Source of the DNA: Mucilaginibacter celer
Lineage (GTDB): Bacteria > Bacteroidota > Bacteroidia > Sphingobacteriales > Sphingobacteriaceae
Direction: 5' to 3'
Assembly (NCBI RefSeq): GCF_003576455.2
Contig: NZ_CP032869.1
Coordinates: forward strand, 868,001-932,000
DNA length: 64,000 bases
A model generated the notes under the pieces. That model was given only the letters and a program-made list of their open reading frames with translations. It was not told the origin of the DNA and did no database searches. The translations under genes were made by a program, and so were the position numbers. Below, in pieces: positions 7,903 through 16,342 of this stretch (position 1 is its first letter; every line of letters begins with the position of its first letter).

Positions 7903-9135
7903 ATGAGTACCCAACCTAAATTTACCGAACGCCAGTACCTGGTGGTATTAGTATTTGTAACCTCACTTTTTTTAATGTGGGGCATCTCCATGACCCTTGG
8001 CGATTCGCTTAATAAACATTTTCAAAATGTGTTGCACATCTCCAAATCGCGCTCTGCTTATGTACAGTTGTCAATTTTTGGGGCTTACTTTTTTATGGGA
8101 ATCCCTGCCGGTTTGTTCATGAAACGGTTTGGATATAAAAATGGAGTGCTGATGGGCCTGGCTCTTTATGCCGCCGGCGCTTTCCTGTTTGTACCGGCTG
8201 CCGACTCGGAATCGTTCACTTTTTTCAGGATAGCTTTATTTATACTGGCCTGCGGTATGGCTACTTTAGAAACGGTGGCACACCCCTTCGTAGCAGCCCT
8301 CGGCGATCAGCGCACCAGCGATCAGCGCATTAATTTTGCCCAGGCTTTCAATGGCGTGGGCGGTTTTATTGGTCCGCTGTTAGGTAGCGTGATATTGGCA
8401 AAGGGGCAGGAGCACTCTAACGATCTGGTGGCGGTTAAACACCTCTATATTATCATAGGCCTTGTAGTAGCGGCCGTGGCACTTTCTTTTTCGTTTATCA
8501 AAGTGCCGCCAATTTCTGATCCGCATGTTATTGATGACGATGCTTATGCAGTAGCAGGGGCCGAAAAAGCGGATGTGAAACTCTTTAAGCAAAAACACTT
8601 TTTGTTTGCCGTGATAGCCCAACTGTTTAATGTGGCTGCACAGGGCGGCACGTGGGCCTTTTTTATCAATTATGGCGCTGAGGTGGTACATATTTCCGAT
8701 TCGAAGGCCGCATTGTTTTTTTCGGGAAGCATGGTGATGATGATGATTGGCCGGTTTGTAGGTACCGCTTTAATGCGCTTTATCAAGCCATATAAGTTGT
8801 TATCCATATTCGCGGCTGGTAATATCCTGATGTGTTTAATTGTAGCGCAGGGGCTGGGATGGGTGTCGTTCATCGCTTTGCTGTTTATCAATTTCTTTTT
8901 TAGTATTATGTTCCCAACTATATTTAGTTTGGGTTTGAAAGATCTGGGGCCGAAAACACAGCAAGGTTCATCATTCATTGTAATGGGGGTTGTTGGTGGT
9001 GGTTTGTTTCCGCTGGCGATGGGTTTAATAGCTAACCAGAGCGTGGCTCATGCTTATTATTTACCAATTATCTGCTACCTGGTTATATTTGCTTTCGGGT
9101 TTAGCTATCCTAAGTTGAATAAGAAGTCGGCATAA
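7903..9135 (+). CDS. Sugar MFS transporter, FucP (fucose permease)-like
   Basis: The 410-residue protein has about 12 hydrophobic segments, starting MWGISMTLGDSLNKHFQ, and a cytoplasmic middle loop rich in charged residues (about 200-225). It matches the FucP/glucose-galactose branch of the major facilitator superfamily, proton-coupled inner-membrane sugar importers; the GIPAGLFMKRFGYKNGVLMGL and ATLETVAHPFVAALG segments are typical. It likely brings in the monosaccharide released by the neighbouring glycosidases. The GH78 gene suggests rhamnose and the GH92 gene mannose; FucP relatives take 6-deoxyhexoses or hexoses, so the substrate is open. A candidate operator precedes it and the LacI-type repressor gene follows. 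Confidence 0.85.
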   Translation: MSTQPKFTERQYLVVLVFVTSLFLMWGISMTLGDSLNKHFQNVLHISKSRSAYVQLSIFGAYFFMGIPAGLFMKRFGYKNGVLMGLALYAAGAFLFVPAADSESFTFFRIALFILACGMATLETVAHPFVAALGDQRTSDQRINFAQAFNGVGGFIGPLLGSVILAKGQEHSNDLVAVKHLYIIIGLVVAAVALSFSFIKVPPISDPHVIDDDAYAVAGAEKADVKLFKQKHFLFAVIAQLFNVAAQGGTWAFFINYGAEVVHISDSKAALFFSGSMVMMMIGRFVGTALMRFIKPYKLLSIFAAGNILMCLIVAQGLGWVSFIALLFINFFFSIMFPTIFSLGLKDLGPKTQQGSSFIVMGVVGGGLFPLAMGLIANQSVAHAYYLPIICYLVIFAFGFSYPKLNKKSA

Positions 9136-9160
9136 GGTGTAAAACGACGATTTTTTGTTT

Positions 9161-9176
9161 ACTTAACCGATTTACT
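9161..9176 (+). promoter_or_regulatory. Upstream LacI-type operator of the repressor gene
   Basis: The site acttaaccgatttact keeps cgattta in its right half and is degenerate on the left. Its centre is exactly 21 bp (two helical turns) from the second site at 9182-9197, a spacing that would put two repressor dimers on the same DNA face. Confidence 0.4.
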
Positions 9177-9181
9177 GTCAA

Positions 9182-9197
9182 AATAAATCGATTAACT
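9182..9197 (+). promoter_or_regulatory. Downstream LacI-type operator of the repressor gene
   Basis: The site aataaatcgattaact contains the near-perfect palindrome taaatcgattaa (9184-9195), closely matching the GH92 operator core. It lies 61 bp before the GTG start. A candidate -7 element tatattgg follows at 9221-9228. The arrangement points to autoregulation. Confidence 0.55.
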
Positions 9198-9258
9198 GCA
9201 CGGGTTGTTTAATAATCTGCTATATTGGCTATTATTTTGAAGCAACTCTTATAAGCCG

Positions 9259-10281
9259 GTGAACAAGAAATTATCTATCGTTGATATAGCGAACGCGTTA
9301 AACGTATCTAAAACTACCATTTCCTTTATTTTAAACGGTCGCGCCCAGGAAAAGCGCATTGGCTCCGACCTGGTTGAAAAGGTAATGAAATACGTGGAAG
9401 AGGTAGGGTATAAGCCAAATTCGCTGGCCAAGAGTTTGCGTACCGGCAAATCGAATACCATTGGTTTGATGGTTGAAGATATTTCCAACCCCTTTTTTGC
9501 CAGCATAGCCCGCTTAATTGAGGACAGGGCCTATAAAAACGGCTATAAAATCATTTATTGCAGTACCGATAACGACACCAATAAAACCAAAGATCTGATC
9601 ACCATGTTCAGAGACAGGCATGTTGACGGCTACATCATAGCTCCACCCGAAGGTATTGAAAAGGAGATCGAATCGCTCATCAACGATGGTTTGCCGGTGG
9701 TATTGTTCGACAGGCATTTACCTTATGTAAATACCGATTTTATCGAAATTAATAACCTGTTCAGTACCTATAACGCTACCAAACATCTTATTGAACAGGG
9801 GTTTAAGAATATCGCTTTTGTAACCTTCGCGTCGCAGCAAACCCAGATGCTGGATAGGGTAAAGGGCTATCATGATGCCATGAAAAGCGAAGGATTGAAA
9901 GCCAATATCAAAGAGATTGTTTTTAACCAGAACGAGGAGATGATCATGAAGCCCCTTCGCGAGTTTATCAAAACCAATCCCGCAATCGATGCCATACTGT
10001 TCGGTACCAACCATATAGGTACCTGCGGTTTAAAAGTAATGCAGGAGCTGGATAAAAAAGCCCCTACAGATATCGCGGTAATCTCCTTTGATGATTATGA
10101 TGTTTTTGCCCTCCATTCGCCACCGGTAACTGCTATAGCACAGCCGGTTGAAGAAATTGCTGATAATGTGATCAGTGTGTTGCTGGAGAAATTGAATAAC
10201 AAATTGTCCTTCAATAAATCGCAATCGGTTATTTTGAAAACGGAGTTGAAGATCAGGAAATCGTCGGTTAAAAGTCGCTGA
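9259..10281 (+). CDS. LacI/GalR-family transcriptional repressor
   Basis: A GTG start opens a 340-residue protein. Residues 5-27 (LSIVDIANALNVSKTTISFILNG) form the LacI helix-turn-helix and are followed by the hinge helix region (NSLAKSLRTGKSNTIGLMVEDISNPFFA). The rest is a periplasmic-binding-protein-like sugar sensor domain (about 65-335; FDRHLPYV, DAILFGTNHIGTCGLKVM, ISFDDYDVFALHSPPVTAIAQP). It lies amid glycosidase and transporter genes that share a palindrome, two copies of which precede this gene, so it probably represses that set and itself until a sugar binds. The inducer is unknown; mannose, rhamnose or a phosphorylated derivative are candidates. LacI-type PUL regulation is less common in this phylum than hybrid two-component or sigma/anti-sigma control. 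Confidence 0.93.
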   Translation: MNKKLSIVDIANALNVSKTTISFILNGRAQEKRIGSDLVEKVMKYVEEVGYKPNSLAKSLRTGKSNTIGLMVEDISNPFFASIARLIEDRAYKNGYKIIYCSTDNDTNKTKDLITMFRDRHVDGYIIAPPEGIEKEIESLINDGLPVVLFDRHLPYVNTDFIEINNLFSTYNATKHLIEQGFKNIAFVTFASQQTQMLDRVKGYHDAMKSEGLKANIKEIVFNQNEEMIMKPLREFIKTNPAIDAILFGTNHIGTCGLKVMQELDKKAPTDIAVISFDDYDVFALHSPPVTAIAQPVEEIADNVISVLLEKLNNKLSFNKSQSVILKTELKIRKSSVKSR

Positions 10282-10305
10282 TAATCAGTTGGTAAAATAA
10301 TAATC

Positions 10306-10370
10306 GTCATTGCGAGGCACGAAGCAATCGCACGTAGGCAAATCCGCCCTGTATAGTTCGCGATTGCTTC
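10306..10370. repeat. Decayed REP/MITE-like element (copy 2)
   Basis: The left arm gtcattgcgaggcacgaagc and the centre gcaaatccgccctgtatagt match copies at 7701 and 30916, but the right arm is recognisable only as gcgattgcttc before it breaks into unrelated sequence. It lies 25 bp after the repressor stop codon. Confidence 0.8.
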
Positions 10371-10477
10371 TTATCTACCTATGCCATGTTTAAAAACAGG
10401 TTGTCATGCAATTTTATCTTTTAAAGCCCCCAATAATCTATTCTATTTAACCACAAGACACCTCATGACAGTTGACA

Positions 10478-10498
10478 GCTAAAACGATTTTATATTTG
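10478..10498 (+). promoter_or_regulatory. LacI-type operator and -7 element of the rhamnosidase gene
   Basis: The operator gctaaaacgattttat (10478-10493) overlaps a perfect -7 element tatatttg (10491-10498), identical to that of the GH92 promoter. A ttg at 10472-10474 is the only -33 candidate and is closer than usual (16 bp). The start codon is 35 bp downstream. Confidence 0.55.
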
Positions 10499-10533
10499 AT
10501 CGTGTTGCTTCAAAATATACACACAACCAATTA

Positions 10534-12891
10534 ATGAAACCTTACTTATTGTCAATATTACTCATGCTGGCTTTGTTGCCGGCGCGGAAAACTTTTGCCC
10601 AAACACCGGAAGCCGAAAATTCATCCAGGCAGTGGAATGCACAATGGATTGCTGTTCCGGGTGATAACGGCACCAGCTATGGCGTATTTTATTTTCGGAA
10701 AAGTATCAACCTCGCTTTGAAGCCTGCAAGCTTCAAAGTACATGTATCGGCAGATAACCGGTACAAACTCTACGTTAATGGCAAACTGGTATCACTTGGT
10801 CCGGCAAGGGGAGATACCTATTATTGGAACTATGAAACGGTTGATCTCGCACCATATTTATCTGCCGGGGAAAATACAGTAGCCGCCTTGGTGTGGAATG
10901 AAGGGCAATATAGCCCGGCGGCGCAAATCAGCTATCGTACAGGATTTATTTTACAGGGAAACTCTCCGGCCGAGGAGGTACTGAATACTAACAATACCTG
11001 GAAATGTATGCGCGATAACGGGCATACACCCGTGCCCGGTTACTTTTTTGCAGCCAGTAAAGGTGAAATGGTAGATTTCAGGCAGGCAGTTAAAGGCGAT
11101 TGGACAGCAACTAATTACGATGACACCTTGTGGCGTACTGCCGATAAAGTAGGCGATGGCAGGCTTAAAGGCACTGCCTGGGGAATAGAATGGGCTTTGG
11201 TGCCATCAACCTTGCCTGCACGCGAAATGACCTATCAGCGGCTTCAGAAATTAAGGGCTGCGGTTGGTGCGGACGTGCCAGCGGTTTTTCCTCAGCAAAA
11301 AGCCGCTGTTACTATTCCTGCAAATACAACGGCGGTGCTTTTGCTCGATCAAACTTTTGAAACCAACGCTTATGTAACCCTCAATTTCAGCGGAGGAAAA
11401 GATGCTGCAATGTCGCTCGGTTATGCCGAATCGCTGTATAAAAAAGGAAGCAAAGGCGTTATTAAAGGCAACCGCGATGAGGTAGAAGGTAAGGAGTTTG
11501 TAGCAAGGATAGATAGTTTGATATCCGATGGCAGCCCGGGACAATCGTACACCACCTTAAATTTTCGCACCTATCGGTACATCAGGCTGATTGTGAAAAC
11601 CCAAAACGAGCCGCTGATTATCGACGACTTGTACGGCACTTTTACCGGCTATCCCTTTAAACGGAGTTCGGTATTGAATACCGATAACACCGAGATCAAC
11701 AAAATGCTGGATATTGGCTGGCGTACGGCGCGTCTCAATGCCTGGGAAACCTATACCGATTGTCCTTACTACGAGCAGTTGCAGTACATTGGCGATACCC
11801 GGATCCAGGCCATGATATCGTACTACAATACAAGCGATAACCGCCTCGCCCGAAATGCCCTTACCCAAATGGATCATTCGAGGCTCCCCGAAGGCGTAAC
11901 GGCCAGTTGCTACCCCTCAAGAGGCACACAGGTGATCTCGCCATTTTCACTATGGTACATCGGCATGCTGCACGACTATTGGATGTACCGTGGCGACGAC
12001 GATTTTATTAAAAACAAACTGCCCGGCGAAAGGGGAGTGCTTGATTTTTTCAGCAAATACCAGCAGGCCGATGGCTCATTAAAGAATACCCCATACTGGG
12101 CATTTGTTGATTGGGCCGGCAATATGTGGGGCGAGGTAAAAGGAAAAGACGGGAGTGCGGCTATCTACGATTTGCAATTACTTTGGGCCTACCAGTGGGC
12201 TGCCGATATGGAAGTAAAGATAGGTTTGAAAGACTACGCTAATATTTATAACCAGAAAGCGATTCAGCTAAAAGCTACTATTCAGCGTAAGTACTGGGAT
12301 CCGGCTAAAAAACTATATGCCGATACCAAAGAAAAAAATGGTTATTCGCAACATGTAAACAGCCTCGCTATACTTACCGGTATGCTCAACGGCGCGGAGA
12401 TGACTACGGTTGCCAAACGGATGCTTACCGATACCTCTTTAACCCAATGCTCGGTTTATTTTAAGTACTACCTCAACATGGCGCTGGTAAAAGCCGGTTT
12501 AGGTAATGATTATATGAACTGGCTGGATATTTACCGCCAAAATATGGCCATGGGCCTAACCACCTGGGCCGAGTATTCGGATATCAACACTTCCCGGTCT
12601 GATTGTCATGCCTGGGGCGCAAGTCCGAATATTGAATTTTTTCGCACGGTGTTGGGGATTGATAGTTATGCGCCGGGTTTCAGTAAGGTGAAGATTGAGC
12701 CTCATTTGGGTGCATTTAAAAATATTGGTGGAGAAATACCTCATCCTAAGGGCAAAGTTGCGGCCGATTATAAATGGGAGAATGGTAAATGGCTAATAAA
12801 TATCAGTTTGCCGAAAGGAACTACTGGTGTGTTGGTTTGGAAAGAAAAGCAGTATGTTTTGAAAGCGGGCAGTAATTCGTTTAAGATTTAA
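10534..12891 (+). CDS. GH78 family alpha-L-rhamnosidase, secreted
   Basis: This 785-residue protein starts with a signal peptide (to TFAQ, about residue 23). The N-terminal beta domain (about 33-190) has the rhamnosidase pattern YKLYVNGKLVSLGPARGD. A second beta domain leads to the catalytic (alpha/alpha)6 barrel. The family catalytic motif appears as DCPYYEQLQYIGDTR (Asp409 onward), a variant of DCPxRxExxxWxGD; the following WAFVDWAG and SDCHAWGASP segments also fit. GH78 inverting enzymes remove terminal alpha-rhamnose from pectin, gellan-like polymers or glycosides. It is monocistronic with its own promoter and LacI-type operator, which ties it to the esterase/mannosidase regulon. Aglycone and linkage are not evident. 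Confidence 0.88.
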   Translation: MKPYLLSILLMLALLPARKTFAQTPEAENSSRQWNAQWIAVPGDNGTSYGVFYFRKSINLALKPASFKVHVSADNRYKLYVNGKLVSLGPARGDTYYWNYETVDLAPYLSAGENTVAALVWNEGQYSPAAQISYRTGFILQGNSPAEEVLNTNNTWKCMRDNGHTPVPGYFFAASKGEMVDFRQAVKGDWTATNYDDTLWRTADKVGDGRLKGTAWGIEWALVPSTLPAREMTYQRLQKLRAAVGADVPAVFPQQKAAVTIPANTTAVLLLDQTFETNAYVTLNFSGGKDAAMSLGYAESLYKKGSKGVIKGNRDEVEGKEFVARIDSLISDGSPGQSYTTLNFRTYRYIRLIVKTQNEPLIIDDLYGTFTGYPFKRSSVLNTDNTEINKMLDIGWRTARLNAWETYTDCPYYEQLQYIGDTRIQAMISYYNTSDNRLARNALTQMDHSRLPEGVTASCYPSRGTQVISPFSLWYIGMLHDYWMYRGDDDFIKNKLPGERGVLDFFSKYQQADGSLKNTPYWAFVDWAGNMWGEVKGKDGSAAIYDLQLLWAYQWAADMEVKIGLKDYANIYNQKAIQLKATIQRKYWDPAKKLYADTKEKNGYSQHVNSLAILTGMLNGAEMTTVAKRMLTDTSLTQCSVYFKYYLNMALVKAGLGNDYMNWLDIYRQNMAMGLTTWAEYSDINTSRSDCHAWGASPNIEFFRTVLGIDSYAPGFSKVKIEPHLGAFKNIGGEIPHPKGKVAADYKWENGKWLINISLPKGTTGVLVWKEKQYVLKAGSNSFKI

Positions 12892-12905
12892 CGAACTAAT
12901 CTACT

Positions 12906-12980
12906 AATCTGCCGCGGGTTACGCTGTCGCTAAACCCGCGGTAGATTGTGTTCCCACAGGCTACGATATCGCTAAACCTG
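12906..12980. repeat. Two hairpins with related loops between the rhamnosidase and regulator genes
   Basis: The first hairpin has a 15-bp stem with one mismatch (12906-12920 and 12933-12947, core ccgcgggtt/aacccgcgg) and loop acgctgtcgcta. The second (about 12957-12978) has a short stem around caggct/aacctg and loop acgatatcgcta. The same loop occurs at 28406-28417 with a different stem. They lie between convergent genes and may end transcription, though no T run follows. Confidence 0.75.
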
Positions 12981-13006
12981 CGATAGTTAGGTAGTGTGGA
13001 ATGGTA

Positions 13007-15931
13007 TTATTTCATACACTCCCGCTGTATCTCAAACAAAAACTCAAACAAATTAACCTCGGTAGGAATTTGCAGCTTTTTGCGTAAGCGATACCTGCTA
13101 ATTTCCACTCCACGCACCGAGATGGCCATTAACTGTGCTATCTCCTTGCTGGATAAATTCATGATGAGATAAGCGCAAAGCTTCAGTTCCTGTTGATTGA
13201 TGGTTGGGTAGCGGTCTTTAATAACGGTTAAAAAATCGGCGTGTACTTTATTAAAGTGCATGCTAAACTGCTCCCATTCCTCGTTAATCTTATTCTCTTC
13301 GGTAAGCAGGCGCAGTAGTTTTTTAATCTCGGATGTTTCAACCACCTCTTTGCCTGATTTGTGCAGCCGTTGCAGCTCTTCCTTCACTTTAACCAGGAAC
13401 TCCTTTTTCTGCACCAGGTTCATGGCCGTCGAGGCCAGTTCGGAATTTTTAAACTCAATCTCGCTTTCCAGTTTTTCGTTTTTGAGTTTTACCAGTTCTT
13501 TTTCAGATCGTTCCAGTTTTATCTGGTGCTGATAGGCCATCTGGCGTTGTTCTTCTTCATTTTTTTGTTGCTGCGCGAGGAGACGTTTCTCGTTGTTGCG
13601 AATGTGCCGTTTTTCCTGCAGGCGATAAAAGTAATAAATGAGGTAAGCGAATATCCCCAGATAAATAATATAAGCCAACACGCTTTGGTACCATGGCGGG
13701 TTGATAGTGAACGAATAAACAGCCTCGGGCGAAATATTATCATGATGATTACGCGCCCTTACTTTAAACGTATAGCTGCCAGCCGATAAGTTGGTATAAT
13801 CCTTCTCCGTTTTCTTTGACCACTCCGACCACTCCTTATCAAAGCCAACCAAATAATAACTGTATTCTATGTTAGATTGCTCTTCAAATACCGGTGTGGA
13901 ATATTCAAAATGAAGCGAGTTCCAAATGAAACTTAAGGATGGCATGGCATCGGCCGTTTGTTTGTTATCGTCATTTACATTGCCAAAATACCCTCCAAAT
14001 AACAAGCTATCGGCACCAGCGTTTGCTTTTGCCTTGCGTATATAAGTTTTAAGCGGATGGATGTTTTGTTTATACCGGGCGTAGTTGATATGGTAAAAAC
14101 CATTCTCGCCGCCAACAAAAATATTGTTCTCATTTACCGGAAATACATTTTCAAAACCGCTCAAGATCCTGCGGCTTAGTTCGGGGATGTAGATGATAGT
14201 TGGTTTAGGGCCCGAATAATCGGCTACGCCGATGTTCTTTTCCTGCACAAACCAGATATTGCCTGATGGATCTTCTTTCAGGTACCTTAAGCCCAATGTG
14301 CCGAATACGTTTTTATATTGGGCAGAGATATTGAACTTATCGGTTGTTTTGTTGTACTCATAGATGCCTTTTTGCGTGGCTATCACCACCTTGCCTTTTA
14401 TCTTAAATACAAAATTATCAAGCGTTGAAGGTAATCCATCGGCCTGGGTGTAAACACGCAATTTCGACGCTCCCGGAACCAATCTATAAACACCGCGATA
14501 CGGGTGTGAAGTCCAGATATTGTTGTCATCATCAATCTCCACAAAGCGAGCCGATTCTCTATAAGTGTTATTTACGCTCCCTTTATTAATGAGCGTGTTA
14601 TTTGAATCGCTAAACAAGCGCACACCATTGTAATTGCCCGAGGCAATATATCCGGCCCCATTTAACTTAAGCGACCGGTAAACCCAGTACCCCGAACTTT
14701 TATCTATAGCTTGCAGCTTACCATTTATAATCTGGTAAGCCCCGTCATCGGCCCCGGCGAGTAATTTGTTGTCCACCACCGAAAGGTTCCAGGAAAGGAT
14801 CTGCGATAGGGCCCTGAAATTGTTGGGGGTATAACTCAAATCGATATTATTAAGCGCAGGTAGCTCATAAATCCCGTTAGAGAGCGCGAAGTACAGCTTA
14901 TGATCAAAAGCTGCTACCGAGAACCCGCCGCCATCTTTGAACGCCGCCAGGTTGATATGTTTCACAGCATTATTATAGGCGATGAAGTCGATACCGTTAT
15001 CAAGGCCCAGCCAAACATTATGGTTATTATCCATAAACATGCTGCGCACGTTGCTGTTTTGGAGCCCTTCTTTTTTGGACATGTTTTCAATTACATTCCC
15101 CCGCTTGTTTACCTGGTAAACACCATTGGCGTAAGTGCCTATCAAGTAAGTCCCATCGCCCAACATCACCACGCCCGAAAAATGCTCATGATTATCAATC
15201 CCGAAGCCATTGATATTCCAACTGCTTAGTTTATTACCGCTTAGTATATAGATGCCGTTTTTTGCTGTAGTAACCAGGCTCGAATCTTTATTGATAGCTG
15301 TAATGCCGGTAATGAAAAAGCCTCCGGGTAGGTTCTTTTTATCAATCAGTGTTTGCCAGTTCCCGTTTTTAAAAGTGGCAATGCCACGCTGCTCATCATG
15401 GGCTATCAGTTGTTTTTGGTATGATCCTAATGAAAGCCATGACGAGTAAGGCGCGTACGAATTTATTTTCCCGTTATGATATCTGAAGATTTTGTTCCTT
15501 GACCGGAAGAAAACATCATCACCATAACAGGCAATATCCCAAATATCCGAAAACTGCCGATCGGCTTTTGGCAACAGATTTTTTAGCGAAGTAAATTGCA
15601 GCAAGCCATTCTTCCCGGGCGAAAAATACCCGAACTCGTCCTGCCCGCCTGCGTACAGCTTTTTATCCTTTCCAAATTCAATCGACCATACAATAGTTTT
15701 ATTGGGCAGCGGGTAAAGTTGCCAGTAAGCTCCGTCAAAAACCAGCACGCCTTCGTTATTGGCAAAGTACATGCGGCCCTGCGCGTCTTGGATGATCTTC
15801 CAGTTTTGGGTGCCTGCGTTGTATTGTTTTTTTTCATAGTTAACCGTTTCCCGCTGGCCAATATAGGTTTGGGAATACGAGGTTAGGTTGCCCGCAAGCA
15901 GTATGAAAACAAAAACAATAAGTAAACGCAT
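13007..15931 (-). CDS. Membrane-spanning propeller/Y_Y_Y sensor with LuxR-type DNA-binding domain
   Basis: This 974-residue protein has a signal peptide, a large periplasmic region of beta-propeller repeats (WSIEFGKDKKLYAGGQDEFGYF, NIWTSHPYRGVYRL), and a triple-tyrosine-like domain (about 655-735; YSYYLVGFDKEWSEWS...AGSYTFKVRARN). One membrane helix (about 745-767) leads to a long coiled coil (about 770-870) and a LuxR/GerE-like helix-turn-helix (about 905-965; LSSKEIAQLMAISVRGVEISRYRLRKKL). There is no histidine kinase or receiver domain, so a periplasmic glycan signal would pass straight to DNA binding. It is divergent from the susC gene 411 bp away and is the obvious candidate regulator of that locus. 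Confidence 0.88.
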   Translation of the reverse strand: MRLLIVFVFILLAGNLTSYSQTYIGQRETVNYEKKQYNAGTQNWKIIQDAQGRMYFANNEGVLVFDGAYWQLYPLPNKTIVWSIEFGKDKKLYAGGQDEFGYFSPGKNGLLQFTSLKNLLPKADRQFSDIWDIACYGDDVFFRSRNKIFRYHNGKINSYAPYSSWLSLGSYQKQLIAHDEQRGIATFKNGNWQTLIDKKNLPGGFFITGITAINKDSSLVTTAKNGIYILSGNKLSSWNINGFGIDNHEHFSGVVMLGDGTYLIGTYANGVYQVNKRGNVIENMSKKEGLQNSNVRSMFMDNNHNVWLGLDNGIDFIAYNNAVKHINLAAFKDGGGFSVAAFDHKLYFALSNGIYELPALNNIDLSYTPNNFRALSQILSWNLSVVDNKLLAGADDGAYQIINGKLQAIDKSSGYWVYRSLKLNGAGYIASGNYNGVRLFSDSNNTLINKGSVNNTYRESARFVEIDDDNNIWTSHPYRGVYRLVPGASKLRVYTQADGLPSTLDNFVFKIKGKVVIATQKGIYEYNKTTDKFNISAQYKNVFGTLGLRYLKEDPSGNIWFVQEKNIGVADYSGPKPTIIYIPELSRRILSGFENVFPVNENNIFVGGENGFYHINYARYKQNIHPLKTYIRKAKANAGADSLLFGGYFGNVNDDNKQTADAMPSLSFIWNSLHFEYSTPVFEEQSNIEYSYYLVGFDKEWSEWSKKTEKDYTNLSAGSYTFKVRARNHHDNISPEAVYSFTINPPWYQSVLAYIIYLGIFAYLIYYFYRLQEKRHIRNNEKRLLAQQQKNEEEQRQMAYQHQIKLERSEKELVKLKNEKLESEIEFKNSELASTAMNLVQKKEFLVKVKEELQRLHKSGKEVVETSEIKKLLRLLTEENKINEEWEQFSMHFNKVHADFLTVIKDRYPTINQQELKLCAYLIMNLSSKEIAQLMAISVRGVEISRYRLRKKLQIPTEVNLFEFLFEIQRECMK

Positions 15932-16342
15932 ATAGGTTTTTGCAGGCGAAAGCCCAACATTTTATTAAATGTATCAAAGATGCGGCGAATATCAATTATT
16001 ACAACAAAAATTTCAAGGTGTGTGGTAGTGATGTAGTCCGAAATTTCACTGTGGGTTAACCGGTGTATACATTTGGAGCCATAAACCCAATGCCCCGGCA
16101 TTATTATTTAACCAAAAGTATCAACCTGTAAATGAGTTATTTAAACTTATGTAAACCTCGTGTTGCATTTGCGCAGCCATGCAATTGCTTTGTAGCGATT
16201 GTGCATGAGGTATTGCCAAGCTTTCCACCCTGAAAAATGAAAACCACCAATATGTTTAGTGCTATATGCACCGCCCAAGGGATGTAACGATCAGCCCAGC
16301 GGCCTTAAACCAATTATATTAATAACCTAAAATTTAAACTCT
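15932..16342. other. 411-bp divergent intergenic region of the first PUL
   Basis: This gap must hold promoters for the membrane regulator (minus) and susC (plus). Weak candidates are tacatttg (16068-16075, plus, a TAnnTTTG match) and tacttttg on the minus strand (16113-16120); neither has a good -33 partner. I see no clear inverted repeat or reading frame here, and the binding site of the regulator is not obvious. Confidence 0.4.

Noticed and set aside
13260..13789. Plus-strand open frames opposite the regulator's coiled coil and HTH
   Set aside because: Low-complexity Ser/Leu/Phe translation antisense to a clear gene; a shadow of lysine- and glutamate-rich coding.
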